DNA from: DAOTYX01 sp034434635
GTDB lineage: Bacteria > Chloroflexota > Anaerolineae > B4-G1 > DUEL01
Assembly (NCBI GenBank): GCA_034434635.1
Contig: DAOTYX010000044.1
Coordinates: 1-44,107 of the forward strand
DNA length: 44,107 bases
Reading direction: 5' to 3'
In this document: piece after piece, positions 8,487-16,351 of the stretch
Position numbering within the stretch: the first letter of the stretch is position 1
How the letters are laid out: each line of letters opens with the position of its first letter
Made by a program: the position numbers and the translations under genes
The notes under the pieces: generated by a model
The model's database searches: none
Seen by the model: only the letters and a program-made list of their open reading frames with translations
Told to the model about the DNA's origin: nothing

Positions 8487-10772
8487 ATGAGCGGTCGTAT
8501 TCGTGGGATGATGGGTGTCCTGATCGCCTGTGTGCTGCTTTCCGGCGCTACTGGCAGTGCAGTGCAGGCCCGACTCTCCCCGGGCGTTCCCCCTGGCGAT
8601 CTGACCACCCCACAACTGCTCGCCGCTGCCGTGGCCCGCGGCGAGATTGATCAGGAGACCGCCGACCTCTACCTGGCCTATGCCCTCCTCGACTACGACT
8701 CGCTGCCGGAGCAGTACCGTAGCGATGCCCCCTGGGATGGCACGATCCCGCTGCTGGAGTTGCGCGAGCACACGGCAGCGATGCAAGCCAGCGCTACCCG
8801 CGCGCGCATCGAAGCGCTGTTGACCGGCATTTGCAGCACCTCCACCGGCTCACTCCCCAACGTCCACAACAGCACCCATTTCCACATCGAGTATGACACT
8901 ATCGGCGGTGGGCTGACCATCAACAGTTACGCCAATTCGCTGGAAACTGCCTGGACCCAGGAGGTTACCACCTTTGGCTGGGCCGCCCCGCCGGTGCTGA
9001 CCAGCAATCCACCGCCGGGAAATCGCTATCACGTCCGTATTGACAACCTGGGCAGTGGGTTGTACGGTTACGTCTCCAGCAGCGGCACGCACGCGGGCTT
9101 TGTGGGCAACAATCCCAACACCGCCTGGGACGACGGTGACGCTTACGCCACCTGCATGGTGCTGAATCGCGACTACACCGGCTTCCCCGGTTCCCCACAG
9201 CAGGCGCTCGACGCCACCACCGCCCATGAGTTCAACCACTCGATCCAGTTCGGCTATGGCGCACTGACCGGGAGCAACGCCCCCGACGTTGTCTTCATCG
9301 AGGGTGGAGCGACCTGGATGGAGGATGAGGTCTATGACTCGGCCAACGACAACTACAACTACCTCTGGCCGAACTTCACCATGTGCATGGGCGAGTACAC
9401 TGATTCCCCCTATCCCTACTGGATCACCCTCCGCGGCCTGACCGAGCAATATGGCACAGGCTCGGCCGGGGCTGGCGAGCAGGTGATGCAGGACTTCTGG
9501 GAACTGACAAGCCAGAGTGGCAGCAGCAACATGTTCACCGCCATCAACCAGGCGCTGGTCAACAAGGGCACCACTCTGGCCGACGCCTACCACGCCTACG
9601 CCATTGCCGTCAAGTTCCTCAAAACCTGCGGCGGGGGGTATGTCTACCCCTACTGCTTCGAGGAGGCCAGCGGCTATACGGCGGCAGCGGGCATCCCCGC
9701 CGTCCACGGCACGATTGGCAGCATTGGCGGCTCCTACAGCGGCAGCGTGGCCGACAACTACGCCCTCAACTGGATCGCCCTGCCCACCGGTTCCGTCACC
9801 TACAGCGTGGTGTTGACCAACACCTCGGGCGGGGGCACGCTGCGCGGCAGCATCGTCTGCGACACCAGCGCGGCGCTGCAGGTCACCCCCTTCCCATCCA
9901 CGGTGGGCGCGGGTGGGTTCAGCGCGGTGGCCAACTACAACCCCAGCGGCTGCTCCAGCGTGGTAGCGGTGATCACCAACCAGGCCCAGACTTCCGCCAA
10001 CCCCTCCTCCTGCACCGCCCGCAGTTATACCCTGCGCGTTCTGCCATCCTCTGGCGGCGCCAATCACTGGGTCTACCTGCCACTGGTTGCAAGGCCTTGC
10101 GTGGTGCCCTCTATCCCCAACGGCAACTTCGAGAGCGGCGCGACGGCCTGGAGCCAGTACTCCACCCACGGCTGGCCGCTGATCATCAAATCAGGCTTCC
10201 CCGGCAGCGTCAGACCACACAGCGGCAGTTGGGCCGTCTGGTTGGGCGGCGACTACAACGACATCTCCTACATCCAGCAGAGCCTCGCCATTCCCGCCTG
10301 CGCCCCCTACCTGTCCTACTACCACTGGATCGCTTCGCAGGATGTTTGCGGCTATGACTTTGGCGGAGTGATCATCAACGGCACCACGGTCGTGGATGTC
10401 TACACACTGTGCACGAGCACCAACACCGGAGGCTGGGTGAAGCACGTGGTCAACCTGAGCGCCTATGCCGGGCAGACGGTGTCGCTGCAGATCCGCGCCG
10501 AGACGGACGGTTCGCTGAACAGCAACCTGTTCGTTGACGATGTGGCTTTTCAGAAAAGCGCGACAGCGCGGGAGGGCATCCCAGTCATCCTGGACCCCGC
10601 CGCCGCTCAGCCGAGGTGCTCACTGTTCAACCCGGCCGGGGTCGGCGAAGAGGGCGGTCAGTTGCTCCAACCGCTCCAGCAACGGCTGCAATGGCTTCTC
10701 CGCAGCGCCGCTCTCTTCGGGGAGGGCGACTTCGCGGATCCCGCCCTGGTAGTAGACGATCACACGCCGTAG
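8487..10772 (+). CDS. Secreted HEXXH metalloprotease with C-terminal jelly-roll-like domain
   Basis: 761 residues from ATG 8487 (AAAGGAG upstream). A signal peptide is visible (MMGVLIACVLLSGATGSAVQA). The catalytic motif is AHEFNHSIQF (HEFNH, near residue 246), with a probable third zinc ligand in EGGATWMEDEVY about 25 residues later. This is the gluzincin-like arrangement of MXAN_6640-type putative proteases. Residues about 535-545 read HWVYLPLVAR, resembling a YLPLVxR motif I associate with secreted Chloroflexota proteins. A second domain follows (NGNFESGATAWSQY … LFVDDVAFQKS), resembling carbohydrate-binding or MAM-like jelly rolls, and ends near nucleotide 10560. The last 50 residues (10620-10772) are antisense to the end of the converging lipoprotein gene and look unlike the rest. 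The original stop may have been lost. Confidence 0.8.
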   Translation: MSGRIRGMMGVLIACVLLSGATGSAVQARLSPGVPPGDLTTPQLLAAAVARGEIDQETADLYLAYALLDYDSLPEQYRSDAPWDGTIPLLELREHTAAMQASATRARIEALLTGICSTSTGSLPNVHNSTHFHIEYDTIGGGLTINSYANSLETAWTQEVTTFGWAAPPVLTSNPPPGNRYHVRIDNLGSGLYGYVSSSGTHAGFVGNNPNTAWDDGDAYATCMVLNRDYTGFPGSPQQALDATTAHEFNHSIQFGYGALTGSNAPDVVFIEGGATWMEDEVYDSANDNYNYLWPNFTMCMGEYTDSPYPYWITLRGLTEQYGTGSAGAGEQVMQDFWELTSQSGSSNMFTAINQALVNKGTTLADAYHAYAIAVKFLKTCGGGYVYPYCFEEASGYTAAAGIPAVHGTIGSIGGSYSGSVADNYALNWIALPTGSVTYSVVLTNTSGGGTLRGSIVCDTSAALQVTPFPSTVGAGGFSAVANYNPSGCSSVVAVITNQAQTSANPSSCTARSYTLRVLPSSGGANHWVYLPLVARPCVVPSIPNGNFESGATAWSQYSTHGWPLIIKSGFPGSVRPHSGSWAVWLGGDYNDISYIQQSLAIPACAPYLSYYHWIASQDVCGYDFGGVIINGTTVVDVYTLCTSTNTGGWVKHVVNLSAYAGQTVSLQIRAETDGSLNSNLFVDDVAFQKSATAREGIPVILDPAAAQPRCSLFNPAGVGEEGGQLLQPLQQRLQWLLRSAALFGEGDFADPALVVDDHTP

Positions 10773-11243
10773 CGACTCGCCGGGGCGCTCGGGGGTGGGA
10801 ACGTAGAGGGTGTCCAGTTCCCAGAAGGCCGCTGACGTGAAGTAGTCGAACAGCGGCGCAACCTCCTCAGGCGGCACCTGTCGCTGGCTGCCGTCATCGG
10901 CGACGATCAGCCCGGTCGGGTAGATCGTCCACTGCTGCGGGCTGCGCCCTTCGTGGCGGTAGACCAGGATCGGGTTGGGGAAATCGGCCACACGCCCCCC
11001 GGGCTGGCCGGGCGGCTCAGGGTAGGGCGGCTGTCCGACCAGCGTCGCCGGTGGAAAGAGGGACTCGGCGCCAGCCTGTGAGGTCTCCATAGGGGATGGT
11101 GGTGCCGTCGTCAACTGCGACGGCACCGTCGTGTCAGTCGCTTCAGGAAGGCCCGACGGCGCACAGGCGACCAGTAGCCCCACGGTCAGCAGGGCCAGGC
11201 AAGCCCACCACCTCGTCCCTCCGCACCGAGATAAGCCCGTCAT
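10620..11243 (-). CDS. Lipoprotein of unknown function
   Basis: 207 residues on the minus strand from ATG 11243, with AAGGATGG upstream. A signal peptide with lipobox LVAC (Cys27) is followed by a Thr/Ser/Pro-rich linker and a globular part with no family I recognise (LVYRHEGRSPQQWTIYPTG … EEVAPLFDYFTSAAFWEL … YVPTPERPGE). It is expected to be attached to the outer face of the cytoplasmic membrane. Its 3' end overlaps the convergent metalloprotease frame by 153 bp. Codon pattern and helix-like ending (PLLERLEQLTALFADPG) suggest this strand is the real coding strand in the overlap. Confidence 0.75.
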   Translation of the reverse strand: MTGLSRCGGTRWWACLALLTVGLLVACAPSGLPEATDTTVPSQLTTAPPSPMETSQAGAESLFPPATLVGQPPYPEPPGQPGGRVADFPNPILVYRHEGRSPQQWTIYPTGLIVADDGSQRQVPPEEVAPLFDYFTSAAFWELDTLYVPTPERPGESLRRVIVYYQGGIREVALPEESGAAEKPLQPLLERLEQLTALFADPGRVEQ

Positions 11244-11264
11244 AGCACACCATCCTTTGGAGCC

Positions 11265-11311
11265 TATCCGAAATAACCCCGTAGCCGACGCATCCCTATG
11301 CGTCGGCGAGC
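11265..11311. repeat. Single copy of CGTAG-palindrome, type B
   Basis: The flank CCTATCCGAAATAACCCC leads into CGTAG. The nine-base palindrome CCGACGCAT and ATGCGTCGG (11287-11295 and 11300-11308) follows, with loop CCCT. It belongs to the same family as the array at 27815-28412. It lies between the lipoprotein start and the tRNA-Ser promoter. Confidence 0.85.
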
Positions 11312-11434
11312 GGTATCAGGATGCCATCCTGCCTGCCACGTCTGCCTCGAGGATGTTGTCCTTCACCTGTAAGATGCGCGGCGGGGGCAAAAGGTTCCCC
11401 TGTGCCGTCGCGGGCGCCAACTGCTGTCGAAGCC

Positions 11435-11463
11435 TTGCCAAAGCGACGCGCGGATGGTATAAT
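11435..11463 (+). promoter_or_regulatory. Promoter of tRNA-Ser
   Basis: TTGCCA at 11435-11440 and a perfect TATAAT at 11458-11463 with a 17-base spacer. The tRNA begins 15 bases after the -10 box. Confidence 0.85.
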
Positions 11464-11478
11464 CCGCTGCGGCAGTCC

Positions 11479-11568
11479 GGAGAGGTAGCGTAGTCTGGCC
11501 TAACGCGCGCGCCTGGAGAGCGCGTGAGCCGCAAGGCTCCGTGGGTTCAAATCCCACCCTCTCCGCCA
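11479..11568 (+). tRNA. tRNA-Ser (anticodon GGA)
   Basis: A full cloverleaf is visible: acceptor GGAGAGG paired with CCTCTCC; anticodon stem CGCGC/GCGCG enclosing loop CTGGAGA (anticodon GGA); a long class II variable arm (TGAGCC…GGCTC); T stem GTGGG/CCCAC with loop TTCAAAT; and an encoded CCA after discriminator G. It decodes UCC and UCU. Confidence 0.97.
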
Positions 11569-11584
11569 GTCAGCCTCAGATGTG

Positions 11585-11612
11585 CCGGGCGCGGTCAGGA
11601 GACCGCGCCCGG
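11585..11612. terminator. Strong hairpin between tRNA-Ser and queG
   Basis: A perfect 12-base GC-rich stem (CCGGGCGCGGTC and its complement) with loop AGGA, in the convergent gap. There is no T-run on either side, so it may be a pause, processing or transcription barrier site rather than a classical intrinsic terminator. Confidence 0.55.
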
Positions 11613-11631
11613 TGCTGAGACCACCTTGCGG

Positions 11632-12657
11632 TCATTCGGATAGGCGCCTGAGCGCCCAGGCAGCGTGCTCGCGCACCAGCGGGTCGGGGTCGCTCAGCGC
11701 CGCCCGCAGCGCCGGCACCGCGCCGGGGTCTCCAGCGTTGCCCAGAGCCACGGCGACGTTGCGCAGCAGCCGCCCCCGCCCCAGACGCAGGATCGCAGTG
11801 CCCACGAAGCGTTCCCTGAAGCCCGCCTCGTCCAACGACAGCAGTTCGGTCAGCAATGGCGCGGCCCGCTCCGGCACGGAGACCCCGAAGGCTGCCACGC
11901 CCGTCGGGCGGGCAAAGCGCTGCCACGGGCAGACCTCCTGACAGGTGTCGCACCCGAAGATGCGGTCGCCCAGCAGGGGACGCAGGGACGGCGGGATGCT
12001 CCCCTTCAACTCTATGGTCAGGTAAGAGAGGCAGCGGCGGGCGTCCAGTCGGTAAGGGGCGACCAGCGCACCGGTGGGGCAGGCGTCCAGACAGCGGGTG
12101 CAGGTGCCGCAGCGCGGCGGCATCGCCGGCCCGGTGGGCGGCAGTTCGGCCTCCAGCAGGATCTCTCCCAGGAACAGCCAGGAGCCCAGGCGGGGATGGA
12201 CCAGGCAGGTGTTCTTGCCGATGAAGCCCAGGCCGGCCTGGACGGCCAGTGCCCGCTCCAGAAGCGGACCGCTATCCACATAGGCGCGGGTGCGCACATC
12301 TCCACCGACTTCGGCGCGGATAAGGGCAGCCAGCGCCTCCAGCCGCTCCGCCATCCAGCCGTGGTAATCCTGTCCCCAGGCGTAACGGGAGACGCGGCCG
12401 TGCAGGGGACGGGCGGGCGGCGGCGGGCCGGGGTTGTAGTTGACCGCCACGCAGACCACCGACCGCGCCCCCGGCAGGATGAGGGTGGGGTCCGCCCGCC
12501 GCGCCACACGGTCGGGACGGGCCATGTAGGCCATCTCCCCGTGTTCGCCGCGGTCCAGCCAGGCGCGGTAGGCGTCCAGGTCTGTCTCGGGTGGGCGTGC
12601 CGGGCCTACGCCGATCAGGTCGAAACCCAGCCTTTGTCCCTCTTGCACGATGTCCAT
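11632..12657 (-). CDS. queG: Epoxyqueuosine reductase QueG
   Basis: 341 residues. QueG reduces epoxyqueuosine to queuosine in tRNA, in the cytosol, using cobalamin and two [4Fe-4S] clusters. The sequence shows the N-terminal cobalamin-dependent domain (FDLIGVGPARPPE, YMARPDR, YAWGQDYH), a central conserved segment (YVDSGPLLERALAVQAGLGFIGKNTCL), both cluster motifs (CGTCTRCLDACPTGAL and CDTCQEVCPW) and a C-terminal HEAT-like repeat (AVPALRAALSDPDPLVREHAAWAL). Length fits the family. The last codons and stop (CTATCCGAATGACCG) match the flank of the CGTAG-palindrome family, so the C-terminus may have been reset by a repeat. Another family member lies just upstream of the start. Confidence 0.93.
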   Translation of the reverse strand: MDIVQEGQRLGFDLIGVGPARPPETDLDAYRAWLDRGEHGEMAYMARPDRVARRADPTLILPGARSVVCVAVNYNPGPPPPARPLHGRVSRYAWGQDYHGWMAERLEALAALIRAEVGGDVRTRAYVDSGPLLERALAVQAGLGFIGKNTCLVHPRLGSWLFLGEILLEAELPPTGPAMPPRCGTCTRCLDACPTGALVAPYRLDARRCLSYLTIELKGSIPPSLRPLLGDRIFGCDTCQEVCPWQRFARPTGVAAFGVSVPERAAPLLTELLSLDEAGFRERFVGTAILRLGRGRLLRNVAVALGNAGDPGAVPALRAALSDPDPLVREHAAWALRRLSE

Positions 12658-12664
12658 ATTCCCA

Positions 12665-12696
12665 ACGCCCGTAGGACGGCATCCCTATGCCGTCCC
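12665..12696. repeat. Single copy of CGTAG-palindrome, type A variant
   Basis: CGTAG followed by GGACGGCAT, loop CCCT and ATGCCGTCC. The stem differs from the array type A (GGGCGGCAT) at one pair, and both strands have changed together. It sits just 5' of queG, so it would lie in the queG leader. Confidence 0.8.
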
Positions 12697-12829
12697 GCCA
12701 GTTTCAGTCCCCAGGCGCCGGATGGCTGAGCGGTTGCTGGTTATCCCTTCATCTTCGTTCAGAGCACGGCTCAGCACAGGCTTCAGTCGCCAGGCAACGG
12801 AAGGCCAGGCCGTTACTGGACCCCACTCT

Positions 12830-13651
12830 CTATGAGCCTTGCAGCCGGTCACCCAGCAGGTTGGCTGCCAGCACGGTGAGGGTCAGTGCCAGACCGGGAA
12901 AGCCGCTGACCCATGGCGCGTCACGCAGATAGCCGCGTCCATCGGCCAGCATCCCTCCCCACTCCGGCGTGCCCGGCGGCGCGCCCAGCCCCAGGAAACT
13001 GAGCGCAGCGCCGTTGAGCAGCACCCAACCCAGTTGCGTGACGGCGAAGGCGATCAGCGGCGGAGCGGCGTTGGGCAGGATGTGGCGCAGGGCGATGTGC
13101 CAGGGACTGGCCCCCAAGGCGCGGGCCGCCTCGATGTACGGCTGGGCGCGCACCTCGCGGGCCACACCCCGCGCGACGCGCGCGTAGGGGGGAGCCGCGG
13201 CCAACCCCACGGCCAGCGAGACCGGCACCAGCCCGGTTCCCAGTACAGCCACGACGACCATGGCCAGGAGCAGGCCGGGGAAGGCCAGCAGCGCGTCCAC
13301 CAGGCGCATCAGCACGTCGTCGGTGCGGCCGCCCAGGCTGCCCGCCGCCAGGCCTGGCGGCAGCCCCAGGCCCACCGCTACCGCCAGTGCCAGGAGGCCC
13401 AACCCCAGCGTCCACCGTCCGCCCCACACCAGCCGCGCCAGCATGTCGCGTCCCAACGCGTCGCTGCCAAGCAAGCCCCCCGGTCCCGGTGGAAGAAGCA
13501 GGCGGGCGGGGTCGGCGGCCAGCGGGCCGGCAGGAGCCAGCCATGGCGCCAGCAGCGCGGCCAGCGCCGCCAACACCAGCCAGGCCAGTGGCGCCAGCAG
13601 CAGCGGCTGCCGCCACAGCGGACGACGAATCGGAGGCGACCCGTTGCTCAC
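12830..13651 (-). CDS. Oligopeptide/nickel-type ABC permease, DppC-like
   Basis: 273 residues from GTG 13651, overlapping the end of the dppB-like gene (GTGA). It has six expected membrane helices and the signature EAA loop (EAARALGASPWHIALRHILPN). The N-terminal GSDALGRDMLARLVWGG segment is typical of DppC/OppC. With the DppB-like partner it forms the membrane channel of a peptide, opine or nickel importer. Upstream extension of the frame only reads the antisense of dppB and is rejected. The two ATPase subunits normally following are absent; the next gene on this strand is queG. Confidence 0.9.
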   Translation of the reverse strand: MSNGSPPIRRPLWRQPLLLAPLAWLVLAALAALLAPWLAPAGPLAADPARLLLPPGPGGLLGSDALGRDMLARLVWGGRWTLGLGLLALAVAVGLGLPPGLAAGSLGGRTDDVLMRLVDALLAFPGLLLAMVVVAVLGTGLVPVSLAVGLAAAPPYARVARGVAREVRAQPYIEAARALGASPWHIALRHILPNAAPPLIAFAVTQLGWVLLNGAALSFLGLGAPPGTPEWGGMLADGRGYLRDAPWVSGFPGLALTLTVLAANLLGDRLQGS

Positions 13652-14577
13652 GTCGCCTCCTCGCGCAGTCGTGGGTCGAGCGCCGTCTGCGCCAGATCGG
13701 CCAGCAGGTTGCTCAGCACGTAGGCCAGCGCGCCCACCAGCACCACGCCGCGCACCACCGGCAGGTCGCGCCAGAGGATCGCCTGCAGGGCCAGCCGGCC
13801 CAGCCCCTGCCGGGCGAAGACCGACTCGGTCACCACCGCCCCGCCCAGCAGGAAGCCAAACTGCAGCGCGGTCACCATCAGGGCGGGACCCAGAGCGGCG
13901 CGCAGGACATGTCCCAGGAGCAACCGTCGCCCCGACACCCCCCGCGCCCGCGCCGCCAGCACGAACGGCGCACCCAGCACCTCCACCACCCGTGAACGGA
14001 CCACGCGGGCGATGGAGCCGGCGAGGGCAAAGCCCAGCACCAGCGCGGGGAGCAGCAGATGAGCGAGGCCTCCCGTCCCGCTGGCCGGCAGCCAGCGCAG
14101 GTGGAGAGAGAAGAGCAGGATCGCCAACAGGCCCGAGCCGTAGACGGGGGTGGAAAGTCCCACCACTGCCAGCGCCGTTGCCGCCGCGTCGAGCCAGGTG
14201 TCCCGGCGGGCTGCCGCCAGCGTCCCCAACGCCACGCCCAGCGTCACCCCCACCGCCGTCGCCGCCAGGGCCAGTTCCACCGTCGGCGGGAGTTGCTCGG
14301 CGATCATCCGCCCCACGGAGCGGCCGTGCAGCCAGGACTGCCCCAGGTCGCCGCGGAGCAGTTCCATCAGGTAGCGCAGGTACTGGAGGGGCAGGGGGTC
14401 GTCTAGCCCTAACTGCGCCCGCCGTGCCGCCACCTGTTCCGGCGTCGCGCCAGAGGCCGCCAGCAGCGCCTGTGCCGGGTCGCCGGGGGTCAGTTGCAGG
14501 GCCAGGAACGCCAGCGTCGCCGCCAGCCAGAGCACGAACGCCGCTTCCAGCAGCCGGCGGGCCGCGTTCCTGACCAT
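13648..14577 (-). CDS. Oligopeptide/nickel-type ABC permease, DppB-like
   Basis: 309 residues from ATG 14577, which overlaps the binding-protein stop by one base; GTG 14580 is an alternative start. Typical DppB features: N-terminal helix, FLALQLTPGDPA, the periplasmic region with LGLDDPLPLQYLRYL and GDLGQSWLHGRSV, the EAA-like loop (LAARARGVSGRRLLLGHVLR) and the C-terminal signature ALDPRLRE. It pairs with the DppC-like protein in the cytoplasmic membrane. Confidence 0.92.
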   Translation of the reverse strand: MVRNAARRLLEAAFVLWLAATLAFLALQLTPGDPAQALLAASGATPEQVAARRAQLGLDDPLPLQYLRYLMELLRGDLGQSWLHGRSVGRMIAEQLPPTVELALAATAVGVTLGVALGTLAAARRDTWLDAAATALAVVGLSTPVYGSGLLAILLFSLHLRWLPASGTGGLAHLLLPALVLGFALAGSIARVVRSRVVEVLGAPFVLAARARGVSGRRLLLGHVLRAALGPALMVTALQFGFLLGGAVVTESVFARQGLGRLALQAILWRDLPVVRGVVLVGALAYVLSNLLADLAQTALDPRLREEAT

Positions 14578-16145
14578 CACCGCGCCAGCGTGACGTCAAT
14601 CAGCCAGGGGAACCAGCCTCGAGCGTCGAAGCGCAGGTTCTGCACGCGGTTGCTCACCCCGTTCGGGTTGACGTAGTCGCGGATGGGGATGACCAGCGCC
14701 TGCTCCATCACCCGTCGCTGCACCTGGCTGTAGAGGGTCGCCCGCTGCGCCGGATCGCTCACCCGCGCCCCCTCCTCCAGCCAGCCATCCATCTCCGGGT
14801 CGTTCACCAGCGACCAGTTGAAACCCGCCCGAGAGTGGAAGAACTTGCGCAGGATGTCGGGATCGCTGCCGGAGAGGGTGAAGGGGATGAGGTGATGCTG
14901 CCCTTCGCTGGCGGCCTGGAGCGCCTCCGGGTAACTGACCACCCGGCTGTTCACGCCGATCCCCAGTTCTGCCCACTGCGCGGCCAATAACTGGCCCACT
15001 TCGGGCATGAAGCCCCAGCCCATCAGCACCATATCCAGGGTCAAGGGTTGACCGTCGCGGTCGAGCAGGCCGTCCCCATCCGAGTCGGCCCAGCCGGCTT
15101 CGGCCAGCAGCGCCGCCGCGCGCGCCGGGTCGTAACTGTAGGGGTACTCGGTGCGCACTGCCGGGTCATAGCCGAACGTCACCGCCGACAGCGGGCCGTA
15201 GGCCACGGGACTGGTGTCGCGGAAGACCGTGGAGACGATGGCCGGCCGGTCGGTCCCGTAGAGCAACGCCTGGCGCACGCGCAGGTCGTCCAGCGGCGGA
15301 CGGGTGGTGTTCATGAAGAACATCAGCGAGACGCCAGGGATCGGTACCGCTTCGATGCGGAAGTCTTCGCTCTGGCTCAGCCGGGCCGCATCCTGTGGCG
15401 GGATTTCCCCCATCACGTCCGCCTCGCCCGTCTCCAGCGCCGGGGAGCGGGTGGCCGGGTCGGTGAAGAAGCGGAACTCGATCTCCTCCACCGTTGCGGT
15501 GTTGTGCTCGTAGATGGGAGGACCCCATGCGTAGTCGGGGTTGCGCCGCAGCAGCAGGTGATCCCCCGGCACGTACTCGACGAACATGTACGGCCCGGTG
15601 CCCACCTGGTGGAGCTGGTACTCCGTCCCCCACTGCTCCACCGCCGCAGGGGAGGCCATCCCCAGGTAGACCTGGCTCAGCGAATCCAGCAGCGGCGCGA
15701 ACGGCTCGCTCAGGAGGATGCGCACGGTGGTTTCGTCCACCACCTCCACCCCCTCGTAGGGGCCGAGCATGAAGCGGGCCTTCTGTGAGGCCAGTTCGTC
15801 GCTGGTGATGCGTTCCAGGTTGAAACGCACCGCCTCGGCATTGAAGGGGGTGCCGTCGTGAAAAGTGACCCCACGGCGCAGGTGAAAGGTGTACACCCGC
15901 CCGTCGTCCGAGACCTCCCAGCGCTCGGCCAGTCCGGGGACGAACTCCCCGGTGGCTGGGTCCTGATAGACCAGGGTGTCGTAGACCGATGTCAGCGGGA
16001 TGCCCAGTTCCGACGAGGCATTGACGTGGGGGTCAATACCCGACGGGGAAAGGGTCAGCCCGTAGACGATGCGCCCGCCAGGACGCGGGGCGCAGCCGGC
16101 CAGCAGCAGCGTCAACAGCAATGCCAGCAAGAAGAAACGTTTCAC
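14577..16145 (-). CDS. ABC transporter substrate-binding lipoprotein, SBP_bac_5 family
   Basis: 522 residues from GTG 16145 (GGAGG site upstream). Lipoprotein signal MKRFFLLALLLTLLLAGC with Cys18 as the lipid site. The body is a standard family 5 (DppA/OppA/NikA) protein: YDTLVYQDPATGEFVPGLAE, HLRRGVTFHDGTPFNAEAV, VGTGPYMFVEYVPGD, NTTRPPLDDLRVRQAL, and ADSDGDGLLDRDGQPL. It captures peptides or related ligands outside the membrane and delivers them to the DppB/DppC pair encoded just downstream with overlapping ends. The ligand cannot be predicted. Confidence 0.93.
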   Translation of the reverse strand: MKRFFLLALLLTLLLAGCAPRPGGRIVYGLTLSPSGIDPHVNASSELGIPLTSVYDTLVYQDPATGEFVPGLAERWEVSDDGRVYTFHLRRGVTFHDGTPFNAEAVRFNLERITSDELASQKARFMLGPYEGVEVVDETTVRILLSEPFAPLLDSLSQVYLGMASPAAVEQWGTEYQLHQVGTGPYMFVEYVPGDHLLLRRNPDYAWGPPIYEHNTATVEEIEFRFFTDPATRSPALETGEADVMGEIPPQDAARLSQSEDFRIEAVPIPGVSLMFFMNTTRPPLDDLRVRQALLYGTDRPAIVSTVFRDTSPVAYGPLSAVTFGYDPAVRTEYPYSYDPARAAALLAEAGWADSDGDGLLDRDGQPLTLDMVLMGWGFMPEVGQLLAAQWAELGIGVNSRVVSYPEALQAASEGQHHLIPFTLSGSDPDILRKFFHSRAGFNWSLVNDPEMDGWLEEGARVSDPAQRATLYSQVQRRVMEQALVIPIRDYVNPNGVSNRVQNLRFDARGWFPWLIDVTLAR

Positions 16146-16184
16146 TCTTCGCCTCCTGGTGTGATAGTGAAGGATAGTGCGTGG

Positions 16185-16213
16185 ATTATACCACAGGAGA
16201 CCACGGACGACAG
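16185..16213 (-). promoter_or_regulatory. Probable promoter of the dpp-like operon
   Basis: A TATAAT on the minus strand (16190 down to 16185), 40 bp before the GTG start. The -35 region falls inside the repeat block and matches poorly (CTGTCG at 16213-16208). Confidence 0.5.
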
Positions 16214-16304
16214 ACGACGGACGATGGACGACGGACGACGGACCACGGACGACGAGTGGTCTGTGGTCTATGGTCCGTGGTCTATGGTCCGTGGTCTGTC
16301 GTCA
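16198..16304. repeat. GACCACGGAC-type degenerate repeat in inverted halves
   Basis: The left part is made of units like GGACGAC and GACCACGGAC; the right part is made of their complements (GGTCCGTGG, GGTCTGTCGTC). The whole can fold into a long imperfect hairpin between the divergent dpp and dinG-like promoters. A one-sided copy of the same family is at 30243-30302. Confidence 0.85.
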
Positions 16305-16315
16305 TCCGCCTGCTT

Positions 16316-16344
16316 TTGTGCAAGGCGGGGGCTTGTGTTATACT
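16316..16344 (+). promoter_or_regulatory. Promoter of the helicase-nuclease operon (leaderless)
   Basis: TTGTGC at 16316-16321, a 17-base spacer and TATACT at 16339-16344. The first in-frame ATG supported by homology is at 16352, so the transcript would begin at or within a base or two of the start codon. No Shine-Dalgarno site precedes it. Confidence 0.7.
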
Positions 16345-16351
16345 TCATGGC

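Noticed and set aside
13260..14573. A 437-codon plus-strand open frame opposite the dpp permeases
   Set aside because: Low-complexity Pro/Ser/Arg product caused by GC-rich antisense of two clear permease genes.
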